Positions 61,476 to 64,000 of a stretch of DNA of 64,000 nt are shown here, in pieces. The notes under the pieces are model-generated. The model was not told where the DNA came from. It saw nothing but the letters and a program-made list of their open reading frames with translations, and searched no databases. Source of the DNA: JAIOZK01 sp964468645 (GTDB taxonomy: Bacteria; Bacteroidota; Bacteroidia; Bacteroidales; JAIOZK01). Each line of letters starts with the position of its first letter. Position 1 is the stretch's first letter. Where the stretch lies: assembly GCA_964468645.1 (NCBI GenBank), contig CAYXUU010000014.1, forward strand, positions 1-64,000, given 5' to 3'. The position numbers and the translations under genes are program-made.

Positions 61476-61518
61476 TACATCGAACATCGCCAAAACGAAA
61501 ACCGAAAATCGACAATTA
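61476..61518 (-). repeat. 7-bp-period array at a minus-strand stop codon
   Basis: CATCGAA, CATCGCC, AAAACGA, AAACCGA and AAATCGA units end at the stop of the inhibitor gene. In its sense direction it reads ATTGTCGATTTTCGGTTTTC. Confidence 0.6.
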
Positions 61519-61923
61519 TTCAGCGGTAATTCTACCCATAGTACCCACGATGATTTTCATTTCGAAGGTTTTAGCTGGTTCTTCATCTTTTTCCCAGATC
61601 CGCCTGTACTCAAGGATAAGTTTGGTTTCACCGGCTGCAATTGCTTTAAATTCAAAGGTGACCATACCCCCGGAACCAACTGCCTCAGGATTCTCAACTT
61701 TATGCTGGGGTTCTCCAATTTGTTGAATAACTGTGTTGTCAAACGAAGCAACTACCCAATTATAACCGGTACTTGGATTTGCGCTCAGTTCAATCTCAAA
61801 GGGTGAGTCGATCTGAAGTTCTATGGTTTGCCCGTTATTCTCCATGGTAAATGGTCCCTGACAGGAAGAAAAGGTGAATGATACCAAGGCTATTATGCTG
61901 AAAAAAGCGATGGCGTTCTTCAT
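61516..61923 (-). CDS. Chagasin-type (I42) protease inhibitor, lipoprotein
   Basis: A 135-residue lipoprotein (signal AIAFFSIIALVSFTFSSC). The three I42 inhibitor loops are present in modified form: NPSTGYNW (canonical NPTTGY), GSGGMVTFEF and EYRRIWEKDEEP (canonical RPW). Chagasin-like proteins inhibit papain-type cysteine proteases. A periplasmic or surface role guarding against self-made or host cysteine proteases is likely. It is transcribed alone, convergent with the aminotransferase operon. Confidence 0.82.
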   Translation of the reverse strand: MKNAIAFFSIIALVSFTFSSCQGPFTMENNGQTIELQIDSPFEIELSANPSTGYNWVVASFDNTVIQQIGEPQHKVENPEAVGSGGMVTFEFKAIAAGETKLILEYRRIWEKDEEPAKTFEMKIIVGTMGRITAE

Positions 61924-61986
61924 AATTATAATTATTTAGTTTTGATCAAAAATAGTTAAATTCGTTGATAAATAAAAAATGAAGTT

Positions 61987-64000
61987 ATGCTACGTTCCTT
62001 CGTTTCCATGACCACCATTATCTTTCTCCTGTCTTTAAGAACCCTTGGCCAGGAATTCTCAATTTCTGATCCTTACCTTTTTTTAAATGCATCGGCCGAT
62101 GATCCGCTTTATACAACTTATGCGGCTGCAATGAATCGATCAAGGCTCTATGGGGATAAAGGATACCAGATGGATTATTATTCATGCAACCAACCTTTAA
62201 ATTATTTCAGCGATAATGGGGGTAAGATCTATTATGTATGGATGATTAATAAACTGGTTATTGATAAGATGAGTGAGTATTTCAGAAAACCTGTTGTTAT
62301 CTCTTCATTTCCCGATATGGTGATACTTGAGTATTCTCCTTTTAAAGGGATTGATATACAGGAGTGTTTTTTTGTTTATTCCTCAAGGGTAGCCTTAATT
62401 GAAACACAGATCACCAATTCAGGTGATCTTACACAGCAGGTTGAGGTTTTCCCGATACTGGATATCAGGAATGAGATGATGAATATATTGAGCTTTGACA
62501 GAAATATCAATGCTTACGTCATCAATCATAAAGAAAGCCCTGAAAGACTTATCAGCGATTTGAATACTTCATTCGGTTACCCGGAAGAAATGACCGATAT
62601 GTTTACTTCTGATATTATACCTTATTCCTATGGAGGTTTTAGAGGCGATCAGATTGATTTTTTCAATTATATAAAAACGGACTTTTATGACGAATCCAGT
62701 GAGAATGACTCACTCAATTTTAAAGAAGCCGGTAAGGTTGATTTTGTGTCACTTCACTACAAATTCAATCTTAAACCGGGAGAAACTAAAAAACTCAGGA
62801 TCGTACGTGGCTTGCAGGAACGTAAAGGGTATTCATACGAATTGAAGGAAGGGATCAAAAAAGCAAAGTCATTATTGATACAACCATATATCGATCAGAA
62901 TGTTACTCTATTTAAATCGGTAACGCATATTGATTTTGATACATCTTATAAAAAGTTGATTTATTTAAGTGCTTTTAACCTGGCCAGGAGTTGTATGTTG
63001 CCTCCTGCCGGAGAAACGAACTATAACTTTTATGTCTTCTCCAGGGAACCTTTGTGGGGCTGGGGTCACGGACACCAGGTTTTACATGAATCATTGAGTA
63101 TGCTGGCTTATGCCTTTCTTGATCCTGAATCGGCCAGGAACTCACAACGTGTTTATATGGAACAGCAAGGTGAGGATGGATTAATTGCCTACCGGCATGG
63201 CCCAAGGGGAATGCAGGATTATCCACATTACAGTAAAGCTTATGAAAAGGATATGTCAACAACCTCGGCACCGTTTTATTCATGGATCAATTGGGAAATA
63301 TACAAAATTGATAAAGATCAGCAATTTCTTGAGGAGGCTTATCAGTCAGGTGTAAAATATATGGAATGGTTAATTGAAAACAGGGATGCTGATGATGACG
63401 GCCTGTTTGAGTGGGGCCCTTACGGGATAATCGAAAATGTACGTGACTGGTATAATGCCGTATTTCAGGTCTCAGCAGAAAGATACCTGGATGTGGACAA
63501 GGAAGATATTTCAGATGAACTGGAATGTCTTGATCTGACACTCATGATCATCAATGAACTAAAACATCTTGCGAAAATGGCTGAAGAACTTGACCTGAAA
63601 AAAGAGGCAAAGGCTTGGAATGAAACTGCAGATGTTACTGCCGGCCTTGTCAATGCTCAGATGTGGGATAAGGAATCAGATTTCTTTTATTCAATAAACA
63701 AAGATGATCACAGTTTCACATACCTGACCAGGGACCTGAGAAGGCAGGAGATCATTGGTTTTCTTCCACTCTGGGCAGGAACTGTAAATCAAAAAAGGGC
63801 GGATCAACTTATCCAGTCTCTAACAGATACTACAAAATTTTGGAGGTTATACGGTGTACCTACCCTTTCGGCTGATGATGAATGGTACAACCCTTATGTT
63901 GACTATTGCTGTAAGTGGAACGGCCCTGTTTGGTTGCCCTGGGATTATATGGTATTCAGGGGATTGATCAACTACGGTTATTTTGAACTGGCTCGTGAAC
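61987..64000 (+). CDS. Exported MGH1-like glycoside hydrolase, copy 2 (cut by window end)
   Basis: The reading frame runs from the ATG at 61987 off the right edge, so only about 671 residues are visible. A signal peptide (MTTIIFLLSLRTLGQ) is followed by the same layout as the 53702 gene: DPLYTTYAAAMNRS at the start, then FSREPLWGWGHGHQVLHESL, NRDADDDGLFEWGPY, QEIIGFLPLWAGTVN and CCKWNGPVWLPWDYMVF. The two proteins are clearly paralogues, with several blocks identical. Role as in copy 1: a periplasmic alpha-glycosidase of the GH63/MGH1 type. Confidence 0.8.
   Translation, partial: MLRSFVSMTTIIFLLSLRTLGQEFSISDPYLFLNASADDPLYTTYAAAMNRSRLYGDKGYQMDYYSCNQPLNYFSDNGGKIYYVWMINKLVIDKMSEYFRKPVVISSFPDMVILEYSPFKGIDIQECFFVYSSRVALIETQITNSGDLTQQVEVFPILDIRNEMMNILSFDRNINAYVINHKESPERLISDLNTSFGYPEEMTDMFTSDIIPYSYGGFRGDQIDFFNYIKTDFYDESSENDSLNFKEAGKVDFVSLHYKFNLKPGETKKLRIVRGLQERKGYSYELKEGIKKAKSLLIQPYIDQNVTLFKSVTHIDFDTSYKKLIYLSAFNLARSCMLPPAGETNYNFYVFSREPLWGWGHGHQVLHESLSMLAYAFLDPESARNSQRVYMEQQGEDGLIAYRHGPRGMQDYPHYSKAYEKDMSTTSAPFYSWINWEIYKIDKDQQFLEEAYQSGVKYMEWLIENRDADDDGLFEWGPYGIIENVRDWYNAVFQVSAERYLDVDKEDISDELECLDLTLMIINELKHLAKMAEELDLKKEAKAWNETADVTAGLVNAQMWDKESDFFYSINKDDHSFTYLTRDLRRQEIIGFLPLWAGTVNQKRADQLIQSLTDTTKFWRLYGVPTLSADDEWYNPYVDYCCKWNGPVWLPWDYMVFRGLINYGYFELARE

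Overview
The window looks like part of a chromosome scaffold from an uncultured or draft-assembled member of the Bacteroidota, probably a Bacteroidales or Marinilabiliales-type anaerobe. The evidence is low to moderate GC, type IX secretion (T9SS) C-terminal sorting domains on three proteins, TAnnTTTG-type -7 promoter elements, ECF sigma/anti-sigma cassettes with DUF4097 and DUF2807 surface proteins, and an oxygen-sensitive glycyl radical enzyme with its activase. A run of exactly 100 N (11843-11942) is a scaffold gap inside a tandem repeat. No rRNA, tRNA or CRISPR array was recognised.

Layout. 0.2-6.3 kb: AlkD-like DNA glycosylase, DUF3795 protein, lipocalin, a FakA-FakB (DAK2-DegV) fusion with a frameshifted C terminus, a DUF1295 membrane enzyme, a hypothetical membrane protein, an endonuclease V-like protein and a queuosine-reductase-like fragment. 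6.4-9.1 kb: AraC-type membrane regulator and two tandem secreted redoxins. 9.3-15.1 kb, minus strand: FtsX/MacB-type permease and ECF cassette 1 (sigma, HEAT-repeat anti-sigma, two DUF4097 proteins). 15.4-22.9 kb: glycosyltransferase, GctAB-like CoA-transferase, GH2 beta-galactosidase and a T9SS-exported nuclease/phosphatase. 22.9-24.4 kb: a Y1 (IS200/REP-associated) transposase between two ~335-bp direct repeats rich in hairpins. 24.5-36 kb: Aat, guanine deaminase, DUF3127, SDR, two collapsed genes around a MORN-type lipoprotein, periplasmic Pcm, YyaL/DUF255 and two radical SAM proteins. 36-44.6 kb: a large carbohydrate-enzyme-like/FGE fusion, an L-domain protein, an orphan leader-like ORF, a HypD-like glycyl radical enzyme with activase, and glutaryl-CoA dehydrogenase. 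45.0-49.2 kb, minus strand: ECF cassette 2, closed by a clear intrinsic terminator. 50.3-64 kb: (alpha/alpha)6 glycoside hydrolases (one with a ThuA-like front, two MGH1-like paralogues, the second cut by the right edge), with a DMT transporter, an FG-GAP T9SS protein, a DUF2007/GNAT/CoA-binding/aminotransferase-IV run and a chagasin-type inhibitor.

The most unusual signal is in the spacers. Nearly all longer intergenic regions carry degenerate tandem arrays with a 7-, 8- or 9-bp period, and their base composition is polarised relative to the gene. Next to stop codons the sense strand is G/T- or purine-rich (GATTGTCGATTTTCG-type, GGTTGAGT-type, GGATGCT-type). Just before start codons it is C/A-rich and G-poor (CAACCACT-type, CAACAATT-type). 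At convergent gene ends the two arrays are therefore inverted copies. Several families of dispersed palindromes lie alongside. Together with the hairpin-rich transposase locus, these are the best candidates for something not previously described.

Working picture: a fermentative, polysaccharide- and amino-acid-using Bacteroidota (GH2, MGH1-like hydrolases, HypD-like dehydratase, glutaryl-CoA dehydrogenase, CoA-transferase) with envelope-sensing sigma systems. Its gene content is being eroded by internal deletions: a collapsed histidine kinase, a collapsed acyltransferase, a QueG-like fragment and a frameshifted FakAB.
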